In this document: positions 10,229 through 22,920 of the stretch, piece after piece
How positions within the stretch are numbered: the first letter of the stretch is position 1
Layout of the letters: every line of letters starts with the position of its first letter
NCBI GenBank assembly: GCA_030278955.1
Contig: JAOANR010000009.1
Location: 41,440,945 to 41,504,944, forward strand
DNA length: 64,000 bases
Direction of reading: 5' to 3'
Origin: Hygrophila difformis
Lineage: Eukaryota; Streptophyta; Magnoliopsida; Lamiales; Acanthaceae
The notes under the pieces: generated by a model
The model's database searches: none
Seen by the model: the letters and a program-made list of their open reading frames with translations, nothing else
What the model was told of the DNA's origin: nothing
Program-made: the position numbers and the translations under genes

Positions 10229-12646
10229 CTTAACTTTTATTGTAAAGCAGAGGTAAATTTTTCTTTTTACACGTTTCGAGACTTTATAAGAAAGATTAAA
10301 ATTATTCTTAGAACTTTAGGAGTCGTTGGGCTCCCAAATATTAGTGGACTAAGAGCCCAAAATAAAAGAAAAATGGTCATTGGACCAAAAATGCTTTTAA
10401 TGGGCTATTGGGCCCAAAATTTTGATTTTTGATTTTCCCATTTTTAAACAATCCCGAGGTGATTGTTGTAAGTGCAATGGAAAATGGAGGGAATGGAATG
10501 GATCGCGAATCGAGGGATGTGAAAATGGAGTGAGGTGGCTCGGATCTGCTCAATTGGAACTGCTATGGGAAGAGATGGACAGTCCAAAACATTCTCATAA
10601 ACAAACAAAACTATTTTTAATTTTTAATAAATGTTGACTTATTTTTTTATTTAATAAAAGTGGGATTTTATGGGTCCCATTTTTTGGATTTTTCAAAATA
10701 ATAACAGTCCCACATATGAGGAACAAGAACTGCTATTTTATTATACTAGCTTTATGCTCCTTTGGGAACAAAAACAAGTGGGTCAACCAAAGTCCTACCA
10801 ACCATTTTGTCTTTTTCTAAAGTCTTTTACAGAAAAGTGCTTGCTGCAACTTGTTGGTTTGTGCAGTCTTTCCCAAAACATACAAACATTCACTTTTCAC
10901 AGTTCTCCACATATTGAGATAGACACACCAAACAAGCAATTGAATTAATGCTCCTTACAATACCAAGGAGGCATGCATATATGCCTTATGCAGAACTCAA
11001 ACATCAAACAGCAAGCACTCTCTTTCCACACATGCTCAGTAAACCAAAAACTCGAGAATAGTATACCAACAACTTAGTAATGCTCTAAAAAAGAATCATT
11101 CCTATGTTCACTAGCCTCTTAGTTTTGAATATTTCTGGTAAACTTGAACAGAGCAGAAAGAAAGACTAACAATAATACCCAGGATCCAACCACATAATAG
11201 CAAGGATTTCAAAATTAAGGAGAGTCCTCAAGAACCCTAGAAAATGCCTACGTCCCCTCACAGTCCTAAAGCTGAAATTTTAACTCCCCAACATCAATCG
11301 AACACTAAAATGCAACCTCAAAAATTACGACAGCACCCTCCTCCTTCTAATCTCATGCTCGGCCAACATTTCAATATTCAAAGAGTACCAAAAACAGACT
11401 GCCTCCAACATACATTCCCCAAAATCGAATTCGAAATTAACGAAACAGAACACTATCGCTCCTATTCGCACATTGTCGAGAATCGACGCACAAAAACACC
11501 CAAAAATCACGAGAACAGGGGTGCGCGGAAATCGAAAATGGGCGACGTACCAGGGCTTCTCGGTTGCGGAGGGCGACGGCGGTGTGGACGAAGCCATTCG
11601 TGGTGACTCTCGCGAAATTTTGGCAGAGTTTCCCCGTGATTTTGGTGGTTTTGTTGCGAATGAACTCTGCGTTCGTTCGTACGAGTGGGTTCGGAATGGG
11701 TTTTGAAAAAGACGAAGTGTGGGAATGAGGGAGAAGACGAAGGGTGGGTATTTATAAAAAAGGGGGAAAAGGATTACGACGCTGAACTTAACTTATGGCG
11801 CTATCCTAGCGCCGTAGGTCTTGTTCAGCGTCGTAGAAAGAAAACAAGGGAACAAGGGGCACTACGGCGCTATCCTATTAGTACGGCGCTATCCGAGGAT
11901 AGCGTCGTAGTAATGGACTGCGCCGTAAGGCGGTGGAGAGATGAAGGGGGAACTACAGCGCTGTACCTTCAGTACGGCGCTATCCTAGGATAGCGCCGTT
12001 CTCAAGGACTGCGTCGTAGTACGATAAAGATAGAAGAGTGAGAAGTGCCCTACGGCGCTATCCCATCACTACGGCGCTATCCTAGAATAGCGTCGTAGGT
12101 GAGAATAGCGTCGTAGCTGAGAGCGGGATTAAGTTGCACTTCAAATTTTGAAAACTTCGAAGTCTACGCGGACTGGGCCTGGGTAGATGAAATTGGGCCT
12201 CAGTTTGTTTTATTGTTTTGGACTTGGGAAATTTTTAGCCCAGAACATTTTTGTAGTGTTAATGGGCTATCTTAATAATTACACTTGCATAAAATAGGTG
12301 GGATTAATTTTATTTGTTTGCAAAAATTATTTCGGACTTTAAACTGCTTTAATTTCCGAAATCATTTTCTCAAATTCATGAACTTAATCCAACCGGGAAC
12401 CTGGTTTTCTGCTTGATTTTTTTCTGCATCCTTCTTTTTGGTGGTTCGAAATTTCCTGCAAGACAAATAAATACCCAATAGGTTAGGTTTTCTCCTCGAA
12501 TCAACATCCTCACATTTAGAGTCTTAGTACTCTAAATGTTTAATTGATTTGAGGGTACTTCTCTGTTCTGCTATAAATAAACAAACTACACTAACTAGCT
12601 ATGAGTAATCAGGAGTGTAATTCTCTTAACAAATGACGCTGCATCC
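10229..12646. other. 5' internal region of the 16.8-kb element (leader, candidate intron, cassette array)
   Basis: About 2.4 kb lie between the primer site and the long ORF. It holds a cassette array (11773-12118) and a GC-richer block (11500-11750). On the minus strand an ATG at 11597 opens 18 codons of Ser/Pro-rich peptide, followed by a GTACGT donor-like sequence near 11543. Joined to the acceptor-like AG just before 10228, this would give the long ORF a conventional N-terminus. This splice model is an inference only. Other frames here are short and unremarkable. Confidence 0.4.
11773..12118. repeat. palindromic cassette array in the internal region
   Basis: About four cassettes use the same half-sites as the LTR arrays (TACGGCGCTATCC and GGATAGCGTCGTA). 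Inner palindromes include GCTATCCTAGGATAGC. This third array location shows that the cassettes are not just an LTR feature. Confidence 0.75.
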
Positions 12647-12664
12647 TCCCCGGCAACGGCGCCA
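12647..12664 (-). other. primer-binding site of the 16.8-kb element
   Basis: On the minus strand this reads TGGCGCCGTTGCCGGGGA and directly abuts the LTR end. It is the 18-nt primer-binding motif common in plant Ty3/gypsy elements of the Athila/Tat type, usually assigned to tRNA-Asp. It fixes the orientation of the element. Confidence 0.85.
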
Positions 12665-15351
12665 TGAAACTTTTGACAATTTCCCACACGAGTGTTTTCA
12701 TAAAATATACCAGATTAAATTTATTAAAAGGAAAGAGTTATGATTCACGGGAAGGGGTTTAAGGATATATTTCACTTTTTATTACTCATGTGGGAAACTT
12801 TGATTTCAAATGGCGCGATGAAAATCCCCGGCCATGAAACTTTTGACAATTTCCCACTATAGGAGTATTTTCTGAAAAACAATAAACCTGATTTTCAATT
12901 TTTATTTAATGAAACCAATTATGAAGGCGGAGTTGGGATTAGGGATATATTTATAGGCTGTCACGTTTTTATTTACTCGTGTTAAGAAACTATGCCCCCG
13001 AAAGCGCACGGAGTCAAAAATTGCAGTATTTATAGTAAGTACCGGATCGTTCACTGGAGGATGTGCGATGGAAGCAGGGCCCACCTCGTTTAATAAGTTT
13101 TTCCACTCGGTTACTCGATTCGAGTTTGTGTTTTGACTATCAACTACTTGACAGAATTTAAACTAAGTTATGAAAGCAATAAAGTAAGCAGATAAAATTA
13201 TTCTAGAAAGCGAATTAAATTTAATCTAAGAAAGCAATAAAGTTATTCTAAGAAAGCGGTTAAATTAATCTAAGAAAGCAGATTTAAAATGAGACAGAAG
13301 GGACAGGAAGAGAATAATAAAAGTTGGACAAGATTCAGATGTAACACAATTAAACTTCCATTTTGATATACAGATCTTAGCTTGGGATAATCCGTCCAGT
13401 CAGCTAACTCTCATGCTCTCTATACCACGTTCCCTTTAACAGACAGGTACTTACAGTAAGAGTTTACATGCTCTTAAGGCAACAAATTCTAAGATACCAC
13501 AGACTCACAACTGCTCCCGTCAGAGCGTGTCATTTATCTGTGGTGGACAAGCAACGCCTGACACTCCATAGATTGAAATGCCAAGTACTCCCATCATTCT
13601 CCCGGTCACACCCAAAGATTCTAATCAAGCCATGAACTATCCCTTAACTATCAGTCCTAGTAGCAGTTACGCAACTCTCAATATACCCGAGTGACCTCTA
13701 AAGAAAGCATTTAAAAGAAAGCGATAGAGAAAGCATTTAAAATCCTATCACTCGAAGGTTTTTGAAAGTCTGACCCTGGTAGTAAAAGAAAGCCCCCAGT
13801 CAGAATGACTGGGTGTGGATCAAGAATTCCCTATTCTCGGTGAACCGCTTGCAGTGTTCACTTCCCGTCGGGTGGTTATGAGATACAAACTAATGAAACG
13901 AACTAATAAATTAGTTCGTTCCGGATGCACTCACTCAGGACTCAATAATAGGCTCTGGCAGAAGAGGATAGCAGTTGAAAGGAACTCAACCCTATCTTAG
14001 AAAATAACCAAGGCCTATGTATTGTTCATCTAGAATTATCTATCACACTGTATTTGAATCCAAGTGGATCCCATCTCGGTGTGATAGTTAAGACTAAATT
14101 CCCAATACACAGCAATTTTGGAAAAATAATAGATGTTTGAAAATCATTCCCTAAACAGGTACTAAACTCTCAATTAAAATACAGATCCCTTCAGTCTGAG
14201 TGAGACCTAATCGCTGACTCTGCTTCTAATTTCCCAAAAATCAACCCCCAGTCGGATATGAATTAGTCATAACTGTGGAATTTATCCCTTACTTAGATCC
14301 GGATTTTATAAATGAATTTTTGTTGGAAATTTATTGTGAGACATCTGATTAAAATCAAGACTCCTATGTCCAAGGGAAGGATCCCAAAATAATATTGACC
14401 ACAATATCTAGATAATAATATCATGCATAAATTTATAAAGAAGTGTAAAATTAAATAACCCAAAATATAAGGTGGGTCTAGACAGAAGTGAAACACAGAG
14501 ATGAAATAGCCGGAGATAAGAAGAATTTATTTTTGGCTAAAAAGATGACAAAAATAATCAGGATGATCCGGACTGCAAACATCTGCTATCCAGGTCCTGA
14601 CTATTCCAGGTGGGATGATTTTTAGATAGTGGAATTCCCTAAATGACAGTTGCCACCGTCATCTTAGACTCCACTATCTGTGAATTTAGATAAAAACCCA
14701 CATGTTCTATCACTGCAATAATTATTAGATGATATTGGCAAATATCATCTAACATTACTACAGCTCCAGATTCGGGTTTGAAACTAAAATAAAGAAAAGA
14801 AAACTGTATCCAGATAGGAGTCAGCTGAGCAGCTATTATAATCCCAGATGGACGAACCGCCAAGGCTTCCACTGTCCACTATCCGGACCATGCAAAATAA
14901 CAACTGGTAATTAATATTCAGACTACGAGCTAGTCATCCGTGTGGGAATGCCCGCCAACATTAGTCTGTTATATCTCTTACTAGCTGTTTCACACAGTAT
15001 GGAAAAGACAAAATAAATAAAAGAAAATATTTTTGGGTCATCTTGTATGAGAGACATTGGTTTCTCATGCAAGGGTATGGAAAATTCCATAATCACTCTT
15101 TATGGTCTAAATAATCTCTCATTCTATAATTAATTAATTAATTAAAGTCCGGATTATATACTTAGATCATTAGAGTTTAATTTTTATTTTATTTTGTAGA
15201 AAAGTCTTTTAATGGAAATTGAACAAAGTTCTTTATATCAAATTAATCATGGGTTGAGATCATTGGATTTCAACCTCAAAATGTTAGTATAAAGGTTCAA
15301 TTAATTAAGTGAGAAAAATGGAGAATTGGAGAATTTGGCAAGAAAGAGCCA

Positions 15352-15710
15352 CGTACGACGCTATACAGACATTACGGCGCTACCCAAAGTTAGCGCCGTT
15401 ATGATAGCGTCGTAGGGAGGATTTTTAGAAGTGTTGATGAAACTTGGGGGTACGGCGCTATATACTAAATGACGACGCTATCCTAGGATAGCGTCGTAGA
15501 TATAGCGTCGTAGGTGGATTTTGTGAAAGAATTAAGTATTCTGGGATCCTACGGCACTATACAAAAATTACGACGCTATCCGAGGATAGCGCCGCCGGTC
15601 TAGTGCCGTAGGATAAGTTTTGTTCAAGTTCTGGGCAACTACGGCGCTATACCTCGCCTACGACGCTATCCAAGGACAGCGCCGTAGGGCGGTTAGCGTC
15701 GTAGCTAGCC
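15352..15710. repeat. nested-palindrome cassette array (array 2 of LTR-A2)
   Basis: Counterpart of 2887-3245, with the same four cassettes and almost no changes. Confidence 0.85.
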
Positions 15711-16415
15711 CAGAAACACATGTTTGTTCGGGTGATGCAATCTCTGCGATTGCAAACCCTATTTTCGAGTTAGTGGCTCACAAATGCATGAAAATGAAAC
15801 AACAAGCTTAGAACAGTAAGAGAAGAATGCAAAAAGGATGCAAAACAGTATAGAAAAGACATGCTACTATACATCCATGAACCACAGACCCAAATGAGGG
15901 TTTTCAACCAACAAATTATGCATGAATCCCAAAAACAACACCAAAAACACAAACCCACATGAAACAGCAAAATAAAATGACAAAGTGGTAATTAAACCGA
16001 AATAAAGCAATAAATCCATGGACTCTTGTCCATTTCATGATTTTCGAACTCTTTTTGTGATTAACTTCCCATTTATAAGAAACGGCTTGATAATATCCAT
16101 CATTTGAGTATTTCAAGCCTTAAGAAGAGTTTAACAAAACTGTAATAATTTAAACAGTGGCTAGCTAAGGTAGCAAATGCTAACACTGCCACTAATCTAG
16201 ATATTAAAAACCTAATCTAAGGCAGAAGTATAAATAATACCAAAAATGAAGACCTAAATACCTAACTAACCTACACCTCAAGAACACTAGGTTGTCTCCA
16301 AGTTTGAATGCTGTCTGATTGAATTCTGATCATTGGAGTCAACTGGTCCTTATATAGGTGGGAAACCCTAGGCCCATGGGCCCCCAGGCCTTGGAATTGG
16401 AGTTCTGAGCCTTAG

Positions 16416-16680
16416 TACGATGCTATAGCTGGGTACGGTGCTATCCCTCTGCGGCGCTATAGGTCTAGCGTCGTAGTATTCCATCCCGAATACACTCTTT
16501 GTTTCTGAATGGACAGCCTACGGCGCTATCCTTGCTTACGGCGCTACACTCAACTACGGCGCTATCCTTGCTCAGCGCCGTTCGCTTCTCTTTAGACTGC
16601 TGCTCTGGTTTCCTCCTACGGCGCTAAGCCAAGCTACGGCACTATCCATGTTTAGCGTCGTAGTTGCGTCTAGCGTCGTA
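16416..16680. repeat. palindromic cassette array (array 1 of LTR-A2)
   Basis: Counterpart of 3953-4215. A few half-sites differ from LTR-A1 (for example a GGTG for a GGCG, and GTCGTAG for GCCGTAG), so individual half-sites drift between LTRs. Confidence 0.75.
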
Positions 16681-16959
16681 ATATCCTGGAAAATTCAGCT
16701 TTTTGTGGGTTTTTCATTTCTTTTCCCATCTTTTTGTTTCCTTTTCTTTTTCTCATGTTTTTGGATTTTTCTAACATAAATGTGTAACAAAATTACATAT
16801 TTATGCATTTTTCACACCAGCTCAATATTTTTTTACAATTATGCATAAATCAGTCCAATTCTACTGCTTTCTTATTTAATATAAGACCGGAATGCGATCA
16901 AATGCCCGTTTCAGACACGGGAATGGATTGAAAATAATGGTCATTTCTGACCATTATCA

Positions 16960-17030
16960 GCCGCTCAGGAGGTTCATCCATTGTATTCAATCATCGGCGT
17001 TGAACTTCCGTCAAAACACAGGACCCAACA
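16960..17030 (-). mobile_element. copia-type LTR1, right part
   Basis: Starts with the second copy of the target duplication GCCGC and runs to GGACCCAACA, the LTR end on the plus strand. It completes LTR1, which the 16.8-kb element interrupted. Confidence 0.85.
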
Positions 17031-18439
17031 ATCTCCCCCTTTTTGACAGGAAGTCAGCCAATACAATAATCTAAACGATGATGAACTATTACAAGAAAAT
17101 CAATGAACCTAACAGCACCCATTCTCCCAACCACCATTTACATTCCCCAAAAAGACTCTCATTCTAATGCTCCGTATAACAAAATAATCAACATTGAACA
17201 CCATGGAGCATGTACAAAGATTTCCTATCAAATAAGAGACTCCCCCTCATATCAAACATTAATAAGACTCCCCCTGAATTTGATTCCTGTTAACAGGATA
17301 GCACACAATATTAGTGAAATTGAATTCAAGAGGGTTACGATTAATACCTTTATGTTTGATCTTCCGATAGGGTAACTCGCGTGGGTATTCTCCCCCTCAA
17401 CACCAGGCTTTCTCCTTTAACTCATCTTGCTATTTGGATCTCTCTCGGAAGAGTGTGGCTCTGATACCAATTGTTAGGTCCACGGATCCAGCAAGATGTA
17501 TTCTTTATGCAGGTGTTCAATAGAGTGGGTTCAATCTAACACAGTGAACACACAAATTAAACAGAACCAGATAAACCAGTAATCATGCACAGCGGAATAA
17601 AGAACAAATAATCAACAAGCATAAAGAACATAAAAGAGACACAAGGAGTTGTTGACCCAGTTCGGCCTTCGGCCTACGTCTGGGGGATACCAATCCAGGA
17701 GGATATTTTACTATGTGTTTCAACAATGGTACACTACCACACACATAAGAAAAATATGGAAAATGCCATCACTCCAGTCGTTGAGCGGAAGATTGTAATG
17801 ACCAAGAGCATCCAGCTTTTGGTGTAGATTATCTCCAATCCACTCCAATCCCCCAAAGCAAACCAGCCTTGAGTTTCCCTCTTAGAAGCCTGTGAAGCAC
17901 CCCTCCTTGATCTTCTCATCCTCTTTGAAAGCACGGTCAACTCTTCTTCTATTCACCCAAGGCTCAATGACATTCAAAAGATGAACTCAATGAAATCGGA
18001 ATGCCACTGTGAGTTCTCCAACCAGATGGAATAAACTTGCTCAAAGCAGGGCTAGAGAACTCTTCTCTTTCTCTTCACATCTCTGGGATGATTTTTGTAG
18101 ATATTTTCTATGTAAATCCCATCCCCTATCCTGAAGAATGCAGGAGCCTCCTAATTAAACAAATAGCTCAACAGACAGATTTGATGTTCAGACAGATTTG
18201 AAAAGGAGCCGTTGGAATTTTCTTGGTTGAGTGTAACAGCTCTATTTCACTAATCTGGAAGAGGGATCCTGCAATATAGGTGTTAGTGAATAATCTCCCC
18301 AGATTAGGAAAAGAGCCGTTGGGGCTGGGGCCAGTCTTTCAAAAAAATCCACGTCGCACATGTAGACTGCCGCTCAGGAGGTTCATCCATTGTATTCAAT
18401 CATCGGCGTTGAACTTCCGTCAAAACACAGGACCCAACA
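17031..18439 (-). mobile_element. copia-type mini-element unit 1 (internal 1 plus LTR2)
   Basis: The internal part is 17031-17471 (441 bp) and LTR2 is 17472-18439 (968 bp, TGTTAGG...CCCAACA). On the minus strand the internal part begins after LTR2 with the primer site TGGTATCAGAGCC (complement of 17457-17469, tRNA-iMet type). It ends with the polypurine tract AAAAAGGGGGAGAT (17031-17044) before LTR1. There is no coding capacity beyond 90 codons and no gag or pol, so this is a non-autonomous deletion derivative. The polypurine tract and the LTR motif near 17660-17690 are typical of plant copia elements. Confidence 0.9.
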
Positions 18440-19848
18440 ATCTCCCCCTTTTTGACAGGAAGTCAGCCAATACAATAATCTTAACGATGATGAACTATTA
18501 CAAGAAAAACAATGAACCTAACAGCACCCATTCTCCCAACCACCATTTACATTCCCCAAAAAGACTCTCATTCTAATGCTCCGTATAACAAAATAATCAA
18601 CATTGAGCACCATGGAGCATGTACAATGATTTCCTATCAAATAAGAGACTCCCCCTCATATCAAACATTAATAAGACTCCCCCTGAATTTGATTCATGTT
18701 AACAGGATAGCACACAATATTAGTGAAATTGAATTCAAGAGGGTTACGATTAATACCTTTATGTTTGATCTTCCGATAGGGTAACTCGCGTGGGTATTCT
18801 CCCCCTCAACACCAGGCTTTCTCCTTTAACTCATCTTGCTATTTGGATCTCTCTCGGAAGAGTGTGGCTCTGATACCAATTGTTAGGTCCACGGATCCAG
18901 CAAGATGTATTCTTTATGCAGGTGTTCAATAGAGTGGGTTCAATCTAACACAGTGAACACACAAATTAAACAGAACCAGATAAACCAGTAATCATGCACA
19001 GCGGAATAAAGAACAAATAATCAACAAGCATAAAGAACATAAAAGAGACACAAGGAGTTGTTGACCCAGTTCGGCCTTCGGCCTACGTCTGGGGGATACC
19101 AATCCAGGAGGATATTTTACTATGTGTTTCAACAATGGTACACTACCACACACATAAGAAAAATATGGAAAATGCCATCACTCCAGTCGTTGAGCGGAAG
19201 ATTGTAATGACCAAGAGCATCCAGCTTTTGGTGTAGATTATCTCCAATCCACTCCAATCCCCCAAAGCAAACCAGCCTTGAGTTTCCCTCTTAGAAGCCT
19301 GTGAAGCACCCCTCCTTGATCTTCTCATCCTCTTTGAAAGCACGGTCAACTCTTCTTCTATTCACCCAAGGCTCAATGACATTCAAAAGATGAACTCAAT
19401 GAAATCGGAATGCCACTGTGAGTTCTCCAACCAGATGGAATAAACTTGCTCAAAGCAGGGCTAGAGAACTCTTCTCTTTCTCTTCACATCTCTGGGATGA
19501 TTTTTGTAGATATTTTCTATGTAAATCCCATCCCCTATCCTGAAGAATGCAGGAGCCTCCTATTTAAACAAATAGCTCAACAGACAGATTTGATGTTCAG
19601 ACAGATTTGAAAAGGAGCCGTTGGAATTTTCTTGGTTGAGTGTAACAGCTCTATTTCACTAATCTGGAAGAGGGATCCTGCAATATAGGTGTTAGTGAAT
19701 AATCTCCCCAGATTAGGAAAAGAGTCGTTGGGGCTGGGGCCAGTCTTTCAAAAAAATCCACGTCGCACATGTAGACTGCCGCTCAGGAGGTTCATCCATT
19801 GTATTCAATCATCGGCGTTGAACTTCCGTCAAAACACAGGACCCAACA
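18440..19848 (-). mobile_element. copia-type mini-element unit 2 (internal 2 plus LTR3)
   Basis: Internal 18440-18880 and LTR3 18881-19848. Nearly identical to unit 1 at exactly 1409-bp offset, with the same primer site and polypurine tract. Confidence 0.9.
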
Positions 19849-21257
19849 ATCTCCCCCTTTTTGACAGGAAGTCAGCCAATACAATAATCTTAACGATGAT
19901 GAACTATTACAAGAAAATCAATGAACCTAACAGCACCCATTCTCCCAACCACCATTTACATTCCCCAAAAAGACTCTCATTCTAATGCTCCGTATAACAA
20001 AATAATCAACATTGAGCACCATGGAGCATGTACAAAGATTTCCTATCAAATAAGAGACTCCCCCTCATATCAAACATTAATAAGACTCCCCCTGAATTTG
20101 ATTCATGTTAACAGGATAGCACACAATATTAGTGAAATTGAATTCAAGAGGGTTACGATTAATACCTTTATGTTTGATCTTCCGATAGGGTAACTCGCGT
20201 GGGTATTCTCCCCCTCAACACCAGGCTTTCTCCTTTAACTCATCTTGCTATTTGGATCTCTCTCGGAAGAGTGTGGCTCTGATACCAATTGTTAGGTCCA
20301 CGGATCCAGCAAGATGTATTCTTTATGCAGGTGTTCAATAGAGTGGGTTCAATCTAACACAGTGAACACACAAATTAAACAGAACCAGATAAACCAGTAA
20401 TCATGCACAGCGGAATAAAGAACAAATAATCAACAAGCATAAAGAACATAAAAGAGACACAAGGAGTTGTTGACCCAGTTCGGCCTTCGGCCTACGTCTG
20501 GGGGATACCAATCCAGGAGGATATTTTACTATGTGTTTCAACAATGGTACACTACCACACACATAAGAAAAATATGGAAAATGCCATCACTCCAGTCGTT
20601 GAGCGGAAGATTGTAATGACCAAGAGCATCCAGCTTTTGGTGTAGATTATCTCCAATCCACTCCAATCCCCCAAAGCAAACCAGCCTTGAGTTTCCCTCT
20701 TAGAAGCCTGTGAAGCACCCCTCCTTGATCTTCTCATCCTCTTTGAAAGCACGGTCAACTCTTCTTCTATTCACCCAAGGCTCAATGACATTCAAAAGAT
20801 GAACTCAATGAAATCGGAATGCCACTGTGAGTTCTCCAACCAGATGGAATAAACTTGCTCAAAGCAGGGCTAGAGAACTCTTCTCTTTCTCTTCACATCT
20901 CTGGGATGATTTTTGTAGATATTTTCTATGTAAATCCCATCCCCTATCCTGAAGAATGCAGGAGCCTCCTATTTAAACAAATAGCTCAACAGACAGATTT
21001 GATGTTCAGACAGATTTGAAAAGGAGCCGTTGGAATTTTCTTGGTTGAGTGTAACAGCTCTATTTCACTAATCTGGAAGAGGGATCCTGCAATATAGGTG
21101 TTAGTGAATAATCTCCCCAGATTAGGAAAAGAGTCGTTGGGGCTGGGGCCAGTCTTTCAAAAAAATCCACGTCGCACATGTAGACTGCCGCTCAGGAGGT
21201 TCATCCATTGTATTCAATCATCGGCGTTGAACTTCCGTCAAAACACAGGACCCAACA
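19849..21257 (-). mobile_element. copia-type mini-element unit 3 (internal 3 plus LTR4)
   Basis: Internal 19849-20289 and LTR4 20290-21257. Practically identical to units 2 and 4, which share small variants such as GAGTCG at about 19722 and 21131 that unit 1 lacks. Confidence 0.9.
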
Positions 21258-22668
21258 ATCTCCCCCTTTTTGACAGGAAGTCAGCCAATACAATAATCTT
21301 AACGATGATGAACTATTACAAGAAAATCAATGAACCTAACAGCACCCATTCTCCCAACCACCATTTACATTCCCCAAAAAGACTCTCATTCTAATGCTCC
21401 GTATAACAAAATAATCAACATTGAGCACCATGGAGCATGTACAAAGATTTCCTATCAAATAAGAGACTCCCCCTCATATCAAACATTAATAAGACTCCCC
21501 CTGAATTTGATTCATGTTAACAGGATAGCACACAATATTAGTGAAATTGAATTCAAGAGGGTTACGATTAATACCTTTATGTTTGATCTTCCGATAGGGT
21601 AACTCGCGTGGGTATTCTCCCCCTCAACACCAGGCTTTCTCCTTTAACTCATCTTGCTATTTGGATCTCTCTCGGAAGAGTGTGGCTCTGATACCAATTG
21701 TTAGGTCCACGGATCCAGCAAGATGTATTCTTTATGCAGGTGTTCAATAGAGTGGGTTCAATCTAACACAGTGAACACACAAATTAAACAGAACCAGATA
21801 AACCAGTAATCATGCACAGCGGAATAAAGAACAAATAATCAACAAGCATAAAGAACATAAAAGAGACACAAGGAGTTGTTGACCCAGTTCGGCCTTCGGC
21901 CTACGTCTGGGGGATACCAATCCAGGAGGATATTTTACTATGTGTTTCAACAATGGTACACTACCACACACATAAGAAAAATATGGAAAATGCCATCACT
22001 CCAGTCGTTGAGCGGAAGATTGTAATGACCAAGAGCATCCAGCTTTTGGTGTAGATTATCTCCAATCCACTCCAATCCCCCAAAGCAAACCAGCCTTGAG
22101 TTTCCCTCTTAGAAGCCTGTGAAGCACCCCTCCTTGATCTTCTCATCCTCTTTGAAAGCACGGTCAACTCTTCTTCTATTCACCCAAGGCTCAATGACAT
22201 TCAAAAGATGAACTCAATGAAATCGGAATGCCACTGTGAGTTCTCCAACCAGATGGAATAAACTTGCTCAAAGCAGGGCTAGAGAACTCTTCTCTTTCTC
22301 TTCACATCTCTGGGATGATTTTTGTAGATATTTTCTATGTAAATCCCATCCCCTATCCTGAAGAATGCAGGAGCCTCCTATTTAAACAAGTAGCTCAACA
22401 GACAGATTTGATGTTCTGACAGATTTGAATAAGAGCCGTTGGAATTTTTTTGGTTGAGTGTAACAGCTCTATTTCACTAATCTGGAAGAGAGATCCTGCA
22501 ATATAGGTGTTAGTGAATAATCTCCCCAGATTAGGAAAAGAGCCGTTGGGGCTGGGGAGAGTCTTTAAAAAAAAAATCCTCGTTGCACATGTAGACTGCC
22601 GCTCAGGAAGTTCATCCATTATGTTCAATCATCGGCGTTGAACTTTTGTCAAAACACAGGACCCAACA
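21258..22668 (-). mobile_element. copia-type mini-element unit 4 (internal 4 plus LTR5, array end)
   Basis: Internal 21258-21698 and LTR5 21699-22668. The left 690 bp of LTR5 match the other LTRs almost exactly. From about 22390 to the end it has many substitutions and small indels. The array stops at GGACCCAACA and unrelated sequence follows, so LTR5 is the 5' LTR of the array on the minus strand. Confidence 0.88.
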
Positions 22669-22920
22669 GGCCGTAGTATATAAGCACAATATGCCAGCAA
22701 AAGAATCATCCCAGATCACAACAGAATCGTATCTCTTGCATTTTAGCTAGCTACATTTTCTTTCATTTCCAGTTTTATCGATATTTCCTTGTTTTTTCAA
22801 CATCACTCATTGATTGTAATCCTTATTGTTTTTAGTTTCCTTCATCATCTTGATTTCATTATTTATTTTTAGTTTTGTTTTAACTTCGCAATGCATTCTG
22901 AAGAGAATTTGGCATACATT
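22669..22920. other. intergenic sequence, nothing recognised
   Basis: AT-rich flank of the copia array with no ORF or repeat that I recognise. Confidence 0.4.

Larger units (their letters stand above)
201..16959 (-). mobile_element. 16.8-kb LTR retrotransposon without pol (LARD-like, Ty3/gypsy-type primer site)
   Basis: Two direct repeats of about 4.3 kb (201-4496 and 12665-16959) flank an 8.2-kb internal region. Each repeat starts TGAAAC and ends TTATCA on the plus strand, so TG...CA. The element is flanked by the 5-bp target duplication GCCGC (196-200 and 16960-16964). A primer-binding site next to the right LTR and a purine-rich tract next to the left LTR show that it runs on the minus strand. 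The internal region has one long ORF (10228 down to 6168) and no visible protease, reverse transcriptase, RNase H or integrase motifs, so mobilisation must have used proteins from another element. The LTRs differ by scattered single bases, by eye around 1%, so insertion is fairly recent. The primer site suggests an Athila/Tat-like origin; the lineage is an inference. Confidence 0.93.
12665..16959 (-). repeat. 5' LTR of the 16.8-kb element (LTR-A2)
   Basis: A 4295-bp near-copy of 201-4496 containing the same promoter (TATA at 16348-16357) and two cassette arrays (15352-15710 and 16416-16680). Differences are scattered substitutions and one or two single-base indels, for example near 16142. Confidence 0.93.

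Noticed and set aside
1..16959. 4.3-kb direct repeats as a segmental duplication
   Set aside because: TG...CA ends, a 5-bp target duplication, a primer site and a polypurine tract identify them as LTRs.
17031..22668. Tandem repeat as satellite DNA or a CRISPR-like array
   Set aside because: The 1409-bp unit contains LTR, primer site and polypurine tract; it is an LTR-retroelement array.
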